The translations under genes were made by a program, and so were the position numbers. Positions 47,867 through 60,578 of a stretch of 64,000 nt of DNA are shown here, piece by piece. Each line of letters starts with the position of its first letter. Position 1 is the first letter of the stretch. The DNA comes from Salvia splendens (Eukaryota; Streptophyta; Magnoliopsida; Lamiales; Lamiaceae). The stretch is from NCBI RefSeq assembly GCF_004379255.2, contig NC_056037.1, positions 10,116,902-10,180,901 of the forward strand. The letters are read 5' to 3'. Under the pieces are notes generated by a model. It saw only the letters and a list, made by a program, of their open reading frames with translations, ran no database searches and was not told the DNA's origin.

Positions 47867-49532
47867 TTTAAGAAATTAGAGTGATTTTGGGAGAACAGAG
47901 TGGGGGAAGAGGAGAACAGAGAAAGCATGGAACTGGAGGCGATGAGAAGAAGAACCCCTTATTTTCCGGTTTATTTAGTAAGAGAGTGTGGTTTTTGAAC
48001 GGTTTGAGAGAGAGGGCGGATAGATTTGAGTGAAAAGGAAATCACTCTTTTGCAATTTAATATGTTAATATGGATTAGTAGGCAAAATTGAAGTTTTATT
48101 ACAAGAGCATATTTTTACCACACTCATAGTCCATAGAATCAATTATTTAACCTTATAAAATGAAAAACTATCAATACACTATATTCTTTGAATTACTATA
48201 ATCATTGACAATAAATAGATGGTGACACATGTAGACTAGACTCAACTAAATTCAAACATGGAATTTCTAAACCAAATTCAAACGTGGATATTTTTTAAAA
48301 GATGAAAACACGTCATTTGCCACGTATGCAACCGAGTCTGATTTTCTATGTCAATTAATTATGACAATATCATTAATCATGTGGAATCATGTCAAATTAA
48401 AGCAAGCCTAACATCATGTTAAAGAGCCCATCCAATTAAATAAATAGTCTTAGCCCAGCCATCTAATATTTCAGCCCAAAAAAGAGATCAGGCCCAACTC
48501 TTAATTGAAATCTAATAACTAAGGCCCAAGTGGATATGCCCAATCTTCCTTATTCACAGATGAAGTAAAACAGAAGATCCGCAACAATCGCCGTCGGACT
48601 TTCCTATCGAGCAATACCAGATTAAAAACGTGAATTTAGATGGTGGCCATTACATTCTATCCTTCTTAAAAAAATTCATCCCGAAATTTGCATAGCTTAT
48701 TAATTAATGAGACATCTTATGTACTATCTTTCTTTCATTTTTTCCCTTGAGCTCCCATGTAACTCCCACGATTAAAAGGAATTTGATTCACTTATTGGTT
48801 AATTTGATGTGTCAAATTTACCTTAATAAAAAAAAAAGAAATAGGAGCTAACAAGTCAGGGCAAGTGAGAGGAGAAAGTTTGAAAAATTCTAAGCATGTC
48901 AAGTCTACCATTGGGGATTTCATTGAGTATAAGTGGTTGGATATTTTAGTGTAATCGGATTAACTTGATTGATCAATATGATCATCATGATACATCAAAT
49001 AAGTTGGAAGTGCGTATACACTTACTTTGAATTCGTTATGATTAGACGGGGGTTCGAGGGCAGCGCCCCCGAGTAGCGGGGTCCAAAGGGCAGAGCCCCT
49101 GGTTGGGGTCGAGCTGACTTGGAAATTTTTTATTTCCATTAAAATTGTTGTATAGAAAATGCATCCGAAAATATAATTTCTGAAAATTTTGAAGGACTAA
49201 AATGCAATTTTCTAAACCCGTCAAAACTGTTAAAAACAGTTATAAAATTGAAGAGATGCAACGTTTCATCTTCAACCTCTTTTTGTTGATCATTTTATGG
49301 TTCAAAGAGACTGAACAGAAAAAAAAATATACGAATTCTTCAATACCTGAATTGTATCCGATCAAATATTGGTAGAACCACCATATTGATTTGATCTGAA
49401 AGTGTTTCACGCCTTTCAGGATATCCGATTTATTCTCATTTTTGTAAATCTCCCTAACATAAGCAGAGGCAACAAAATGAAGAATTAGTTACAAAGCAGC
49501 CGTTAACGCTAGACCCGAGAAGCCACACAGTT
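47867..49532. other. Promoter side of the IREH1-like gene and AT-rich spacer
   Basis: The first few hundred bases are leader and promoter of the minus-strand gene. A GC-rich patch at 49048-49110 (GGGGTTCGAGGGCAGCGCCC) resembles debris common in plant LTR elements. No gene is seen. Confidence 0.4.
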
Positions 49533-52500
49533 ATGCGTGGCGACATGTGTGGTTCAAAGAACAGTGGACAAGGCTCCACCAGAGCACCTGAAGCAGATAG
49601 ACCGGACCTTGATGTTGAGCAACGTTTGACACAAGCTTTTGGTAGGCCTCCAGATCGAGAGGCGAGAGAATTCGATGAGAATGATGTGATGGAGTTGGAG
49701 GAGAATGGGAGGCCAATAGAGGGGTTCGTGGATGAGACGGAAAGGGGCGAAGAGCGCTCTCTTTATAAGAGCTTTACAGACTTTGATTCAGTTGTACAGA
49801 CCACATATTATAGTGTTACTTGAACCCCGTATTAGTGGGAAGAATGCAGACAAAAGTATTAGAAGGATCGGTTATCCGAACTTCCACAGGATGGAGGCTA
49901 ATGGGTTCTCTGGAGGTATTTGGCTGCTATGGGATGACTTTTGGCATGTTGAGGTTCTTGACACGAAAAATCAATTCATTCACTGTCGGGTTTGGGACGA
50001 AAGAGATATGAATTTCAAGTTCACTGCAGTCTATGGACACCCTTCTCCTAGTCGGCGTGACATACTCTGGCAACAATTAACAGATATTCAAACTGCGAGT
50101 GAGCTGCCATGGGTTCTCTTGGGAGACTTTAACTCTATTGCTCGCGGCTCAGAGAGAGTGGGTGGCTCAGCGAATCGAAGTGGGGTTAGCCTACAATTTG
50201 TTTGGTGGCTTATGACGTCGGGGCTGATTGATCTTGGGTTTTTGGGCCCAAGCTTTATGTGGAGGAGAGGTACTCTACATGAAAGGTTGGACATAGGCCT
50301 TTGTAGCTCTGAGTGGCGGCTTGCCTATCCAAAAGCATCGGTCTTGCATCTTGTAAGATACCAATCTGATAATAGACCTCTACTTTTAAATCTTTGTAGT
50401 CCCTCGCCCTCTATGGTGGCTAGACCGTTTTGATTTATCACAGCTTGGATGTCTCATGAGAAGTATAATGCTTTAGTCACATATAATTAGGGTAAGAGGC
50501 ATGATTTTGTGGATTCTTTCAATTCTTTCACAGAAAAATTACAGAAATGGAATAAGGAGGTGTTTGGCAATATTTTTTGCCAAAAACAAAAATTATTGAC
50601 TCATATTGCAGGTATTCAAAGAGTACTTGAGCATAGAGGTGTCCCTAGCCTTAATGCTCTTGAGATATAGTTAAAAGAGGAGCTGGACAAAATCTTGTTG
50701 AAAGAAGAATCCTTGTGGCATCAAAAATCACACAATGAATGGGTGCATCTTGGAGACCGAAATACATCTTTTTTCATCTGCAAACTATCAGACGTAAAAA
50801 ACGCAACAGGATAGAGATGCTTCAGAATGGAGAAGATGAATGGGTTCAAGACCAAGAGCATCTTAAGTTAATGGATGTGCCCTTCAATGATGACTTATAT
50901 AGTGAAGACAATCTACACCGACCTTTATATGGGCATTGCAGTTTGTTTCCCTCAATCAGTCTGTTGCAGATAGAGGAGATACGAAAACAATTCACAGCAG
51001 AGGATGTCCGGGCTGCTCTCTTTGAAATGAAGCCTTGGAAGGCACTGGGAGTTGATGGGATACAAGCAGGTTTTTATCAAAAGCACTGGGAACTTGTAGG
51101 TGGTGATAATAGTGCTGAAGTTATCCGAATTTTAGAGGGAGGTGATATGAATGCAAGGATGAATCAAACTATTATTTGTCTTATTCCTAAAACTGAGGTA
51201 CCAAAGTCGCTCCCTCAATTTAGGCCCATTTCTTTGTGCAATATTGTGTACAAGTTGGTCACGAAAACTATAGCTACCAGATTGAAGAAGCTTATGCATG
51301 TTATTGTCGGACCCACGCAATCGAGCTTTGTGGCTGAGAGACATATAGCGGACAATATTGTGATTGCACAAGAGGCAATTCATTCTATGCGATCTATGAA
51401 GGGAAAACATGGAGTGATGGGTTTAAAGGCCGACTTGGAAAAAACGTATGACCGAGTAAGTTGGGCTTTTCTGTATGATACTTTGAATGAAGCTGGTCTA
51501 TCGGAAGCTCTTATTGATGTGATTATGACTTATGTTTCAACAAGCACTATGCAAATTATGTGGAATGGGGATATGGCAGATTCCTTCACACCATCTCGAG
51601 GTTTAAGGCTAGGTTGCCCGCTCTCTCCTTACCTTTTTGTTCTTTGTATGGAACGACTTTCCCATGGAGTTACAAAATCAGTTGAAGCAAGACACTGGAA
51701 ACCTTTCAAAATTTGTAAGAATGGCCCTCTCCTATCTCATTTATTTTTTGCGGATGATCTATTATTATTTGGGAAAGCTGATGTTGTCACTGCTGAGAAT
51801 ATTGCACATGTACTGGACGAGTTTTGCACAAGCTCAGGTACGAAAGTTAGTACTACAAAGACTATCATGTCCTTCTCCAAAAATGTGAAAAATGCAACTC
51901 GGAGAAACTTGAAAGAGTTGCTGGGAGTGCGTGAAGTGGAGAGCTTGGGTAAATACCTAGGAGTCCCCTTATTGCATAGGAGGGTGAATAAGAATACATA
52001 TGCTTACATTGTTGATAAAATGAAGGGAAAAATAGCGAATTGGACCACCGGTAGAATGTCATTTGCAGGGAGGGTCACCTTAGCTCAATCAGTGCTGAGT
52101 ACAATACCCATTTATGCTATGCAGACAGCAAAAATTCCGATAGGCACATGTGATGATATTGAGAAAGTGATCCGAAAGTGATCAGGCAAAAAAGTCATGT
52201 TTTGGATTCATCATTGGGTGCCGAACATGAGGAGCTCTCTCTCAGCAGTGGCAGTGAGTGTCATACCCGATCATTTAATGTACAAGACAGTTGATTTTTT
52301 CGTTGATAGCTTAGGCTAGGCGTGGGATATGTTTGAGCGATTTATTCTAGCTGAGGTAGCTAGTATTATTGCTGCTACTGCACCTCTAAGCGCAATGGAA
52401 GAAGATGATGTATCTTTTTGGGGACCTTCATTGACATGAGCTTCACAGTCAAAACCGCATATGATAGCCTAGCGAGAGTGCATGAATCAGTAAGTTACTT

Positions 52501-53735
52501 ACCGTGGGCGAGAATTTGGAATTGGTATGGGCCACAACGAATTAAGACTTTTTTTTTGCTTCTCTTGAAAAATGGTGTGCTAGTTAATGAAGAAAGAAGG
52601 AGGAGGCATATAGCAACCAATGATGTCTGCGGTGTGTGTGGTCTGTACACGGAGAGCCGCCTCCATATGCTTCATGATTGTTTGGATGCGAGAAGAACTT
52701 ATGAAGGTCTACTTCAGTTTTGTGACCTTGAGGGTTTCTTTGATCCTTCCCTCCACCTAAATGACTGGATGATTCGCAACATCAGCTCTAAACTTCAAAC
52801 CGAAAGTGGGGTGAAATGGTGTACAATTTTTGGAGTGGGGTTTTGGAATGTTTGGAAGAAAAGGTATGCATTCGTTTTGAATAATGAAAGATTGAGCTTC
52901 GAAGCCGTTATTTCAAAAACTATAATTATGGCAAAGAATGTGGAGGATGCGAGAATGGTTGTTGTAGTGGGTGAGCGGTTGCCAAGACAACCAGTGACAG
53001 TCTTCTGGCAACCACTGTTGTCGACTATGTTGAAGCTGAACATAGATGCTTCCTTAAAGAAGGGGACCGACCGTGCATATGGGGGAGGACTTTTCCGTGA
53101 TGTTTCAGGACAGTGGATACAAGGGTTTGTCGCAAACATCGGAGTATGTTCTATTCTTCTTGCTGAAATTTGGTGCATTTTTCATGGTTTAGAAATTGCA
53201 AAAGCGCCGGAAATAAGAATGTTGGAGGTAGAGAGCGACAATCTTGTAGCTGTCGCTATGATTACTGGGAAATTTGAGGTGAATGTCAGTTGTCGTGCGA
53301 TAGTGGGAAGGATTGGTAGCTTATTGCTAGAGTTTGATTCGGCATCAGTGAGACATGTGTATCGAGAATAATATGAATCTTGTTGATTCAAAAAACATAT
53401 GTTGGCCGGATTTGTTCTTGTAAAGATACCCAACAACCCAAACAAGAAATATAACAATAAAAAAAAGATGTGGAAGGAAGAAGCTCATTGTATGGCTTTA
53501 CTTCTCCTTCCCTTTGTTTGGCGCTTCCCGGATTCACATCAGAGAAGGAAATTTTGCTGCAGATTTCTTGTCACACCATGCTTACAACTTCGAGAGAGGA
53601 GTGCTTGTTCTTGAATAGCCGCATACAAGTCTTGTTATTTGGTTATTACATGATAGGTTTTGAATTTCTTATGATCGATAGTATGTAGTTTGGTTTGGGC
53701 TTTGCCCACTTTCATTACCAAAAAAATAGTATTGG
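49533..53735 (+). mobile_element. Decayed L1-type LINE retrotransposon
   Basis: The plus strand carries the usual ORF2 order with breaks. An endonuclease domain covers about 49750-50433 (HIIVLLEPRISG, GGIWLLWDD, VLLGDFNSIA, SDNRPLLL). A reverse transcriptase covers 50739-52181 (KALGVDGIQAGFYQ, LIPKTEVP, FRPISLCNIVYK, GCPLSPYLFVLC, the catalytic FADD in LLSHLFFADDLLLF). A zinc-knuckle region follows near 52480-52690 (CGVCGLYTESRLHMLHDC). An RNase H domain covers about 53030-53370 (LNIDASLKKG, LEVESDNLVAV). Stops at about 50431, 50488, 50668, 52181 and 53369 interrupt it. After RNase H some foreign sequence precedes the tail ADFLSHHAYNFERG. No target-site duplication or poly(A) tail was fixed. 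It cannot move by itself. Confidence 0.9.
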
Positions 53736-53889
53736 AAAGAGTTTTACTTATTTTGAAAAAAGAAAAGAAATGTGAGTGAGATAGATGCTATTTGGGGCAG
53801 GGATTCAGCTTTAATCTTCCTGTGTATCGCAAAGTCAGGGAAAGACAAATATCGCACATATGTACGCAGTTATTTCTCACAGACACACA

Positions 53890-53925
<36 letters not shown>

Positions 53926-54672
53926 GTCACACACAGTCACACACGCCCACGGCGAGGGGAGAAAGAGGGTTGGGGGGAGATGAGAGGCTGCTTAAATGGG
54001 AAAGATGTGAGACACTGATTCTGGTGAAGCTGAATCCAATGAAAAATTATGCAATAAATGGAGTGCGAGTGTGATAGTGACGAGTCGTGGATGTATAGTG
54101 ACATGTGTGGCACTGAAAACCATGGCGTTTGGGTTATTATATGCATTTAAATGCACAAGGAAATGGACGACCCCATTCTTCTCTCTCTATATTGTTATTT
54201 AATTTGCGAAGTTTGATCTTATTTCAAATTACATCCTATTTTTTTTCCGAAATAATTTTCATCGTAAAGGATGTCGAAATTCATCACCATAAATTTGTAT
54301 TAGATCTATATGTTGAAATGCAAATTTAATATCCAATTTTAACTTCTCACTACAACACAAAAATTGAGAAAAATTTATCGACTTACAATCAATGTCTTTG
54401 TCTATAAAACACTGGTGTCGTGGCCAATATTGATACCGTAAATATGTCTTCCACAAATGTTTTTTAAATTGCATACTTGATAAAAAAATGGATGTTGTAT
54501 GACTTGATTGGAACCTATGCTGTAGGAGTTCTTATAATAAGTTGAAAAATATAAATAAGAAAATTGATAAACAATTTTTGTAACAATTATTTAACAAAAT
54601 GGACATTACTTAATTACACAAGTCAATGAACTCTTCTGAAGCATCATATAATGTAGATGTACTAGCGCGTTA
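53736..54672. other. Intergenic DNA
   Basis: No gene. It includes the CT/CA microsatellite listed next. The remainder is AT-rich. Confidence 0.45.
53884..53940. repeat. Compound (CA)(CT)(CA) microsatellite
   Basis: CACACACTCTCTCTCTC continues into a longer CA run broken by two GT steps (ACACAGTCAC). It is simple sequence, not coding. Confidence 0.9.
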
Positions 54673-55436
54673 TAGCATCCGCAGCGGTGAGCAGCGGGTC
54701 GTCCGTCCGTCCGTGACAGCGGCGCGACACCGCCTGCTCGCCGTTGCGCTCTTGCCGCTGGCGCGCGCTGCTCTTAGCTAAGAGCACGTCCGTGCCAGCG
54801 ACCAGCTGACGTGGCGGCTCCTGATTGGCCAACGGAATTTCCGTTGAAAATTCATTTTTTTAAAAAAAAATTGAAAATAATACCATAAATTAAAAAATAT
54901 ATATTTTCAGATTCCCAAAAATATGGCCATTTTTTTTACCGTTTTTCTGGTATTTTTTGATTTTTTTTATTGCCAAAATCATCTGTAAATACACACATTC
55001 ATCATCCATTATTCACATCCATTCATCTCTCATTCATATTTTTATGAATCGAAACAAGGAACACAATGCGCGATACTCGAGCCCACATTGAGCTACAAGA
55101 AGACCTAATCAAACACATTTGGGCAAAATTCGGCCACGAGTAGTGGGTTTTTTTAATTTTATGGATTTAATTATGTAATTTTTTAATTTTTAGGATTTTG
55201 TTTATGTAATTTTTAATTTTTTTATAATTTGTAATAGTAATTCGGATATTTTTAATGCATTTTAATTTTGTGGAAATGTTTTTATTTAAATTGAATAATA
55301 GAATGGTGAGACCCTTGAGCTTGTCCTTGCGGAAGAGCACGGATGTGTGTGTTGTGCTCTTGTCTAAGAGCAGGGAGTAAAAGTGGGTCCGGACCCACAT
55401 CCGTGCTCGTTGGCAAGAGCACGGATGGGGATGCTC
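54673..55436 (+). mobile_element. PIF/Harbinger-type element C with transposase remnant
   Basis: The 764-bp element begins TAGCATCCGCAGCGG and ends GGATGGGGATGCTC with TTA flanks (54670-54672 and 55437-55439). On the plus strand around 55064-55143 it reads MRDTRAHIELQEDLIKHIWA then KFGHE and a stop, the same transposase tail as in element B. The sequence after that tail (a run of AT-rich repeats, then GAATAATAGAATGGTGAGAC) also matches element B inverted. The left end is strongly GC-rich (CGTCCGTCCGTCCGTGACAG). Confidence 0.8.
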
Positions 55437-55439
55437 TTA

Positions 55440-55771
55440 GGTCTCATTCTATGTAGATAGTTCATCTTATCATAAGACGGTAAGTATTCTATTTGCTTGG
55501 TTATCACCTTCAAGTTTTTACAAATCTATGCAAAAGAAATCCCCTACAAAAGCTGCATCTCCATATATATACGAATTAAGTTGGTCTTTTACTTGATCGT
55601 TTTCAGTCGTTAATGACCCATCATAAAATAAATTAGTTACCCTTGATATTTGAATGGCATAACTAGTCTTCCAAGACTCCATATAACGGATAATAATCCC
55701 TTCACATGTTCTTTTGTAGCACAATTATTTGGTAGGAGTACTAATCTTTAATTATAGAGATAACGTCTTTT
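55440..55771. other. AT-rich spacer
   Basis: No gene, RNA or repeat recognised between the Harbinger element and the next inverted-repeat element. Confidence 0.4.
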
Positions 55772-56415
55772 TAGGTCCGTGAACTTTGAAAATATTATTT
55801 TAGGTCCATCAACTATAAGTTAATATCATTTGAGGTATTTTGAACTTTTTTCGGACGAAAATACCCTTAATGCCTTCAAAGGGCAACTTGGACAATTCTT
55901 TCTCCACTCATCTTGACGGCAAATTTTTATATTTAAATTCAATTTGGATGGTAATTGATCTCCATTCTGAAATTCATATAAATAATACTCCAAATGACAA
56001 TCCAAATTAATATAGCTATCTAATTCCAAAATAAATAAACTAAATATAATTCACAAATCACGTATAATAAGTTCTTAAAATGCAGTTTAGATTGAAAAAA
56101 TAAAATAAAGTATCAAATCTCAATTCACTATCCCTAAATAATTGGTCATCTAATAATTGAAAAATTAACACATATTTTTTAAGGCAAATTTTAATTATAT
56201 TTGAATTCAATTTTGATGGTAATTGAATCAAATAGTAGTAAAAAAAATTGTTGGACTCTAGGTCTTTGACGCAAGATGAGTGGCGAAGGAATTGTCCAAA
56301 TTGTCATTTGAAGGCCTTAAGGGTATTTTCGTCCGGAAAAAGTTCAAAATAACTCAAATGATATTAAGTTGTAGTTGACGGACCTAAAATGATATTTTCA
56401 AAGTTAACGGACCTA
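55772..56415. mobile_element. Long-inverted-repeat (fold-back) element
   Basis: Arms of about 144 bp, 55772-55915 and 56272-56415, are inverted copies. Both include TAGGTCCGT, TAATATCATTTGAG, CGGACGAAAATACCCTTAA and CCACTCATCTTG (left-arm strand). Inside the arms a direct repeat around AATTCAATTTGGATGGTAATT (left) and AATTCAATTTTGATGGTAAT (right) is a second layer of structure. The right side extends further outward (AGGGTTTAGGTCC, GGTCAATAAACTTTG) than the left, so the left end is probably truncated or diverged. No transposase is seen. I could not assign a superfamily. Confidence 0.7.
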
Positions 56416-56819
56416 AACCCTATACTTTGACAAAGTTTATTGACCTGAAAATATTCCCACTTAATTATATTCAATCATTTTCAATACTGTGCTGGTAACA
56501 GTACCATCATATATTTCTCCAAAAAAGTACCGTACATACATTATACACTACAGTAAAATGTAAAGTTCAAAGGTAAATCTTATCACTTTTTTTTAATCAT
56601 AAATACTCACCAAATGTTAGTAACCCATACACAAATCTTAAATAATAAGAAGAAAATATTTGTTGCAGAAGAAGAGCTATTAATGCGAATCTGATGAATG
56701 GCTAGACATTTCATCTTTTTTGCGAATAGAAATCGACAGGTAATAAAAAGGGAAAATGCCCTCTAAATTTGACATTATTGTTCCTGAGCAAAAAGCTTCC
56801 CTCAAAATTATTACTAGTA

Positions 56820-58761
56820 TTATTGATTGGCTTTCTTGACTTCCCAATCTCTGAGCGCAGACGAGATGAAATTCAATCCAATACGCGAAGACGACGACTC
56901 CGCAAACAACGCTTGCTGGAATTTCGATTTGCAGGAATGGCACGTGATCTCGAGCATGGAGGCGTTGATTTTCTTGGTGGCGTGGTCTCTGAGCGCCTGC
57001 GCCTTCTGGAGCTCCGCCTGAGCCGTCTTCCGGATCCGTTTTGCGCTGGCGAACTCATGCTCCGCCGCTTCCATCTGCCGCCTCGCCATCTGCCGCGCCT
57101 CCTCCGCGTAGGTCTTCTCCTCCACCGCGACCCGCAGCTGCTCATTCATCTCGCCGGCCGTGCCGCTCTCCCGCGGAGAGAACCGGCTGACCACGCCGTT
57201 GATCTCAGCCTCTGATTTGTCGCCGGTGATCTCGGACGAGCCGATCGAGAGCTGCAGCTGAGTCGAGTGGTCCTCATCGAGCTTGTTGGCGAGGAGCTGG
57301 AGTTGGAGGTTTGGGGGACGGGAGCTGCCGCATACTTCCCGCATACTGGGCAAGGCGAGCGCCGCCTGCCATGGTGCGGCGCTGAGATTGGTGTCGCTGG
57401 AGGGGCTAGGGCTCGACGCCGTCCGCGATAAGCACGGCGGCGGCGGGTGAATGCGCCCCATGCTGCAAGCATCTTGATGCTCGATGAAACTTTCCACCCT
57501 AGAAAATTAATAATAAATCGAATTATACCTCTAATATGTTGATAAAATCAAACAAATGAGAGGAAAATAGTAGCAGTTGTGGTAAAAGTTTTCAAGGTTG
57601 TAATGATTAAAGAAAGATGTGGAGTAGTAAAAAACTGCAGCAAAAGGACAATTTTTGAACAGAAGAAATGGGTTTTGAAGATTGAAGTTTGATACCCCAT
57701 TCATCAAGACTGGTACTGCTACAAAAAAGAATAAAATCATTTCGTATCATGAGCATCTTGACCATCAAAACGCCACAACTTGTACAAATCATTCAAAACT
57801 TTTATCCATCTCTATTACCAAAATTATTATTTTTATCTTAAAACAACTTGTAAAAACAATTAGATTGGATTGGATAGAATGACATGAGTCAAAACCTAGT
57901 AGTCTATCAAGCAAGATGTTGCCTGCATATCTTTTTTTGACTGCTTGAGACTTGAGAGAGTGATTTGACACACGCAGAGAGAGAGAGAGAGGGAGAATTA
58001 AATTTAAATCCCCAAGCTGCAATTGCAAGACATTCTGCACTGAATACAAGAAAAGTCTGTGAAAAGACAAGATTCCCTGATTTCCCATATGCAATGACCC
58101 ATACTGAAACAATCAACCGTTTACAATCTCTCTCCTCTTTCACTCTCTCTAGTAGCAGAGAGAGTGAGTGAGTGAGTATCTAATTACCTGGAGAAGACAC
58201 GGCCGCAGTCGCAGGAGTGGCCGCGGGTGCCGCAGGTCTTGAGGTGGGCCTTGTAGTCGGACTGAACAGCGTAGCCTTTGGAGCACTTATGGCAAACCCA
58301 CTGCTTGTGGTTGCTGTGCTTGCGGCGGAAGTGCTTCTTGATCCCGACGAGGTCGCCCAGGGCGTGGCAGGGGTTGTGGTGAAGGCAGCTTGGCTCCGGG
58401 CACACGAACACGCGCTTACGCACCACCGGCGTCTCCCTCTTCAGCAGCTTCCACGGCACCTTATGCCTCCTCCTGTGCATCTGCAGGTTCTGATCCCGCT
58501 GGAACCCTTGGTTGCAGATCTCGCACACGTACCGGTCCGACTCCATCAGCGTCTTCGGCGACAGCGACACCACCTCCGCATCCGGATCTACCTTATAATC
58601 CCCATTATTCATTAACCATACACGTGTGCGTATGAGTATGTTAATTCGTGTTGTTAAATTAATATACCTGGGGTTCCGGCAGGGCGGCGCTTGCGCTTGG
58701 TGGTGTCGCAGAAGGAGAAGGAGGGCTCCGGCAGGGAGGAGAGGTCAATGTCGGTGAGCAT
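56820..58761 (-). CDS. INDETERMINATE-domain zinc finger protein (IDD14/15/16 type)
   Basis: IDD proteins are nuclear transcription factors. The IDD14-16 clade, which includes SHOOT GRAVITROPISM5, acts in shoot gravitropism, auxin and starch responses. Three exons (58761-58668, 58587-58188, 57498-56820) give 390 residues. The N-terminus ends in a nuclear signal [10 protein letters not shown]. The ID domain follows: [11 protein letters not shown], finger 1 [20 protein letters not shown], then [20 protein letters not shown] and [20 protein letters not shown]. The last finger ends [20 protein letters not shown]. The second half has a coiled coil (residues about 285-345, [20 protein letters not shown]). 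The C-terminal CHSCKSKFQ and [10 protein letters not shown] are typical of the SGR5-like group. All splice junctions keep the frame. A minus-strand ATG at 58615 inside intron 1 was not used because the exon boundary GTAG|ATCCGG joins better. Confidence 0.95.
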
Positions 58762-59914
58762 TATAGAATATACAGTACAATAAAAAGAAATAAAATCAAA
58801 GGGAAAGCATCTTTGTTGAGCTCTTTCAAAAAGCCCACTCTCCTCTCTCAAGTTCAACAAACATCTTCATCAGCTAATGTTATGAAAAAGCTGCCTAATT
58901 AAACTTGATGGGTGATGGGTGGGGTTGGGGGGCAATGACAATATATGGTTGAAAGAAAAACATCCCCATAAAGGAACAAAAAACACAGTCATAATTGTGA
59001 TTTTCATGGGCAGACTTAAATTGCATGCATAAATACTATTGGCCAACTGCATATATACGTACACATTATTAGTAGCCTTATTTTTGTCTGCTTTCATACG
59101 CCCGCATTTCTCTCTCTAATCATCTCACTCTAGCTCACTCCACCCTTTTGCCTTCTCTTTTAATATCATTTGTAAAATATTCGCATCAATTTACTTAAAT
59201 TTTACTTTGTCACTTCTATTCTCACTCTATGTGGCAAGCTCTCCTACAGTTCAAACTTCAAATTCACTATTTTCTTCTAGTTTTGGCCTGGGGGTTCGGC
59301 AATACCAAAGTTTTTCATAGGGAGAACATACAAACTTTCGGTATTTATAATGAGTAAAAGAGAAAAAAAAATCATGGTATTTAAAATGAGTAAAACTGTA
59401 AAAGTGATATGTAAAATTTGTAAGGGGAAACATTTGTGGACCTATTCTTATGATATATGTATTATTATACTTGGATGATTTAATAAAATGTATGCTCTCA
59501 TAAAAGACCAAGGTCTGTCAAGTTTAAATTCCGTTTCACATTCATTAAATAAGGCTTTTAACATGGCCTTAAGAGCAACTTCTCCCAAATAACCAAATTT
59601 GGTGATGTTTGCACTGTTCATCTGCCAAAATTAATTTGGAACAGTGTGGTCCGTGTACTTTTAAAATAATAAATGATATTTTAAATTTTTTATTTAATTG
59701 TAATCAATGTGAACATCTATCTTTTACTTTTCATCCCTCATTCATTTATCTAATATACATGCTTATGCTAGGTAACATAGACTGCATGCAGGCAGGTTAA
59801 ATTAAGAAGAATTGCTCTTTACATGGGAAGGCACACCTACCAGCGGCAACAAGGGGAACATCCAACCATCGTCATCGAAGTCTTAGTTTACTAGCGAGCT
59901 CTTGATTTGATATA
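58762..59914. other. Promoter side of the IDD gene and AT-rich spacer
   Basis: Up to about 59100 this is leader and promoter of the minus-strand IDD gene, with CT-rich stretches. No gene is recognised further on. Confidence 0.4.
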
Positions 59915-60116
59915 CTCCCTCTGTCCCATTAAATATGCAACATTTGGAAATCGACACGAGTTTTTATGTAGTGTTGTTTTGTGAATTAATGAAGAAAGAA
60001 TAAAGTAAGATAAATGAAAAAGTAGGGATAGAGATGTTTTCATTTTAGAAAATGTTTCATTTTTAATAGGACAATCTAAAAAGGAAAACGTTTCATTTTT
60101 AATGGGACGGATGGAG
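59915..60116. mobile_element. Stowaway-type MITE
   Basis: Starts CTCCCTCTGTCCCATTAAAT and ends TTTTTAATGGGACGGATGGAG (last 20 bases matching inverted), with TA flanks at 59913-59914 and 60117-60118; 202 bp. Its internal end motif TTTCATTTTTAATGG occurs twice. Confidence 0.8.
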
Positions 60117-60385
60117 TACATATTTTAGTGTGGTCACCTATCTTCAATTTAGTGTGTGTACTGGTAGGCCAATGTAGAACAAACTTTAACATAAATAACG
60201 AAAAGTTATAATTTAAATAACAATTATAGCTAAACATAAATCATAGTTGATCATATTTATTGGTATCGCAAAGCTGTCATTCCAAATACTAGGCAACTTC
60301 TTTGTTCAGAATTTTCTTTTGAGAATCAATTCCAAATTACATCATTGGCTCCTCCAATTAAACCGACCCAAACCGGTCACATTTT

Positions 60386-60497
60386 CACACACACACACAC
60401 ACGCACACACAAATGCAATTAATTCCTAAGTATACAATTTAACAATCCACTAATTAATCAAAACAAAGACCCCCCCCCCCCCCCCCCCAAAAAAAAT
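60386..60497. repeat. CA microsatellite and 19-base C run with A run
   Basis: CACACACACACACAC around 60387-60410 is followed at about 60470-60488 by an uninterrupted C run, then a run of A. Such pure C/A junctions are error-prone in sequencing, so the length is not reliable. Confidence 0.85.
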
Positions 60498-60578
60498 GTG
60501 CGAACCTACTACGACACCTAAACAAAAAAAAAGAAAGTAGAATTTGGAAGGTAAGAGGAAATGGAAGAAGTAAGGTAG

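Noticed and set aside
47325..47879. 184-codon plus-strand frame opposite the IREH1-like N-terminus
   Set aside because: It is antisense to a GC-rich, Ser-rich coding exon; the sense frame matches the kinase family.
49048..49110. GC-rich patch as a possible promoter island or RNA gene
   Set aside because: The wording (GGGCAGCGCCCCCGAG) is like common LTR-element debris in plants and shows no gene nearby.
56873..57472. Arg-rich and Ser-rich frames in other phases of the IDD last exon
   Set aside because: They are GC-rich shadows; the frame continuing from the zinc fingers ([12 protein letters not shown]) is the real one.
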